Source: an uncultured Bacteroidota bacterium
GTDB taxonomy: Bacteria > Bacteroidota > Bacteroidia > Bacteroidales > F082
Length of the DNA stretch: 64,000 bases
Assembly (NCBI GenBank): GCA_903957365.1
Contig: CAJBPB010000295.1
Location: forward strand, 1 to 64,000
Reading direction: 5' to 3'
The stretch's first letter is position 1; every line of letters starts with the position of its first letter. The position numbers and the translations under genes are program-made. Below, piece after piece: positions 63,955 through 64,000 of the stretch. A model generated the notes under the pieces. It saw only the letters and a program-made list of their open reading frames with translations. It did not search any database and was not told the DNA's origin.

Positions 63955-64000
63955 AGCTTGCTTTGATAAGAATTCAAAATAATTCAAATAGAATTGTTAC

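Overview
The window reads as chromosomal DNA of a Bacteroidota bacterium, probably an environmental Bacteroidales-like lineage (the lineage is inference). Supporting signs are secreted proteins with type IX secretion (T9SS) sorting domains, a PorV/PorQ-family protein, a TonB-dependent receptor with a carboxypeptidase-like N-terminal domain, LytTR and propeller-type two-component systems, a bacterial GGGP synthase, and many upstream boxes of the form TAnnTTTG, the Bacteroidota -7 element. The DNA is AT-rich. No rRNA, tRNA, CRISPR array, prophage or intact insertion sequence was found, and every main gene is intact.

Layout. 0-9 kb: an RND efflux pair (adaptor and permease) ending in a strong terminator, a MORN-repeat protein with a small membrane protein, the 23S rRNA methyltransferase RlmF, a small lipoprotein and a secreted glycoside hydrolase. 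9-18 kb: a 31-residue lysine-rich micro-gene with its own terminator, a PIF1-like helicase with HRDC and helix-turn-helix domains, a REP/MITE-like palindromic element, a YdeI-type protein, and a minus-strand group of stand-alone receiver, hybrid histidine kinase and secreted FG-GAP protein. 18-30 kb: an S9 peptidase, a GGGP synthase, and the methyl cycle: metH-metF behind a SAM-I riboswitch, and ahcY beyond a secreted receptor-L-domain protein. Related short tandem repeats lie on both sides of metH-metF.

30-39 kb holds two large propeller-type sensor kinases, one with a receiver-only regulator and one with a LytTR regulator. Two small lipoproteins lie between them, one with a Rieske-like fold that lacks the cluster histidines. 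39.6-48.8 kb is a co-directional triad of TonB-dependent receptor, 1460-residue exported protein and PorV/PorQ-like barrel, which I read as an envelope transport or secretion unit. 48.9-59.9 kb carries greA (with a terminator-like hairpin in its leader), a HIT protein, a long PurF-like amidotransferase, a GNAT enzyme, a YfcC-type carrier, two paralogous exported proteins, an M14 carboxypeptidase, a metallophosphoesterase and a uracil permease.

The last part holds preA (dihydropyrimidine dehydrogenase, iron-sulfur subunit) beside the permease, then a radical SAM/SPASM enzyme abutting a small lipoprotein with a CYGTP N-terminus. This pair matches the poorly characterised rSAM/lipoprotein system of Bacteroidota and is the best candidate here for a little-described system. 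All family names come from motif recognition by eye; no database search was run.
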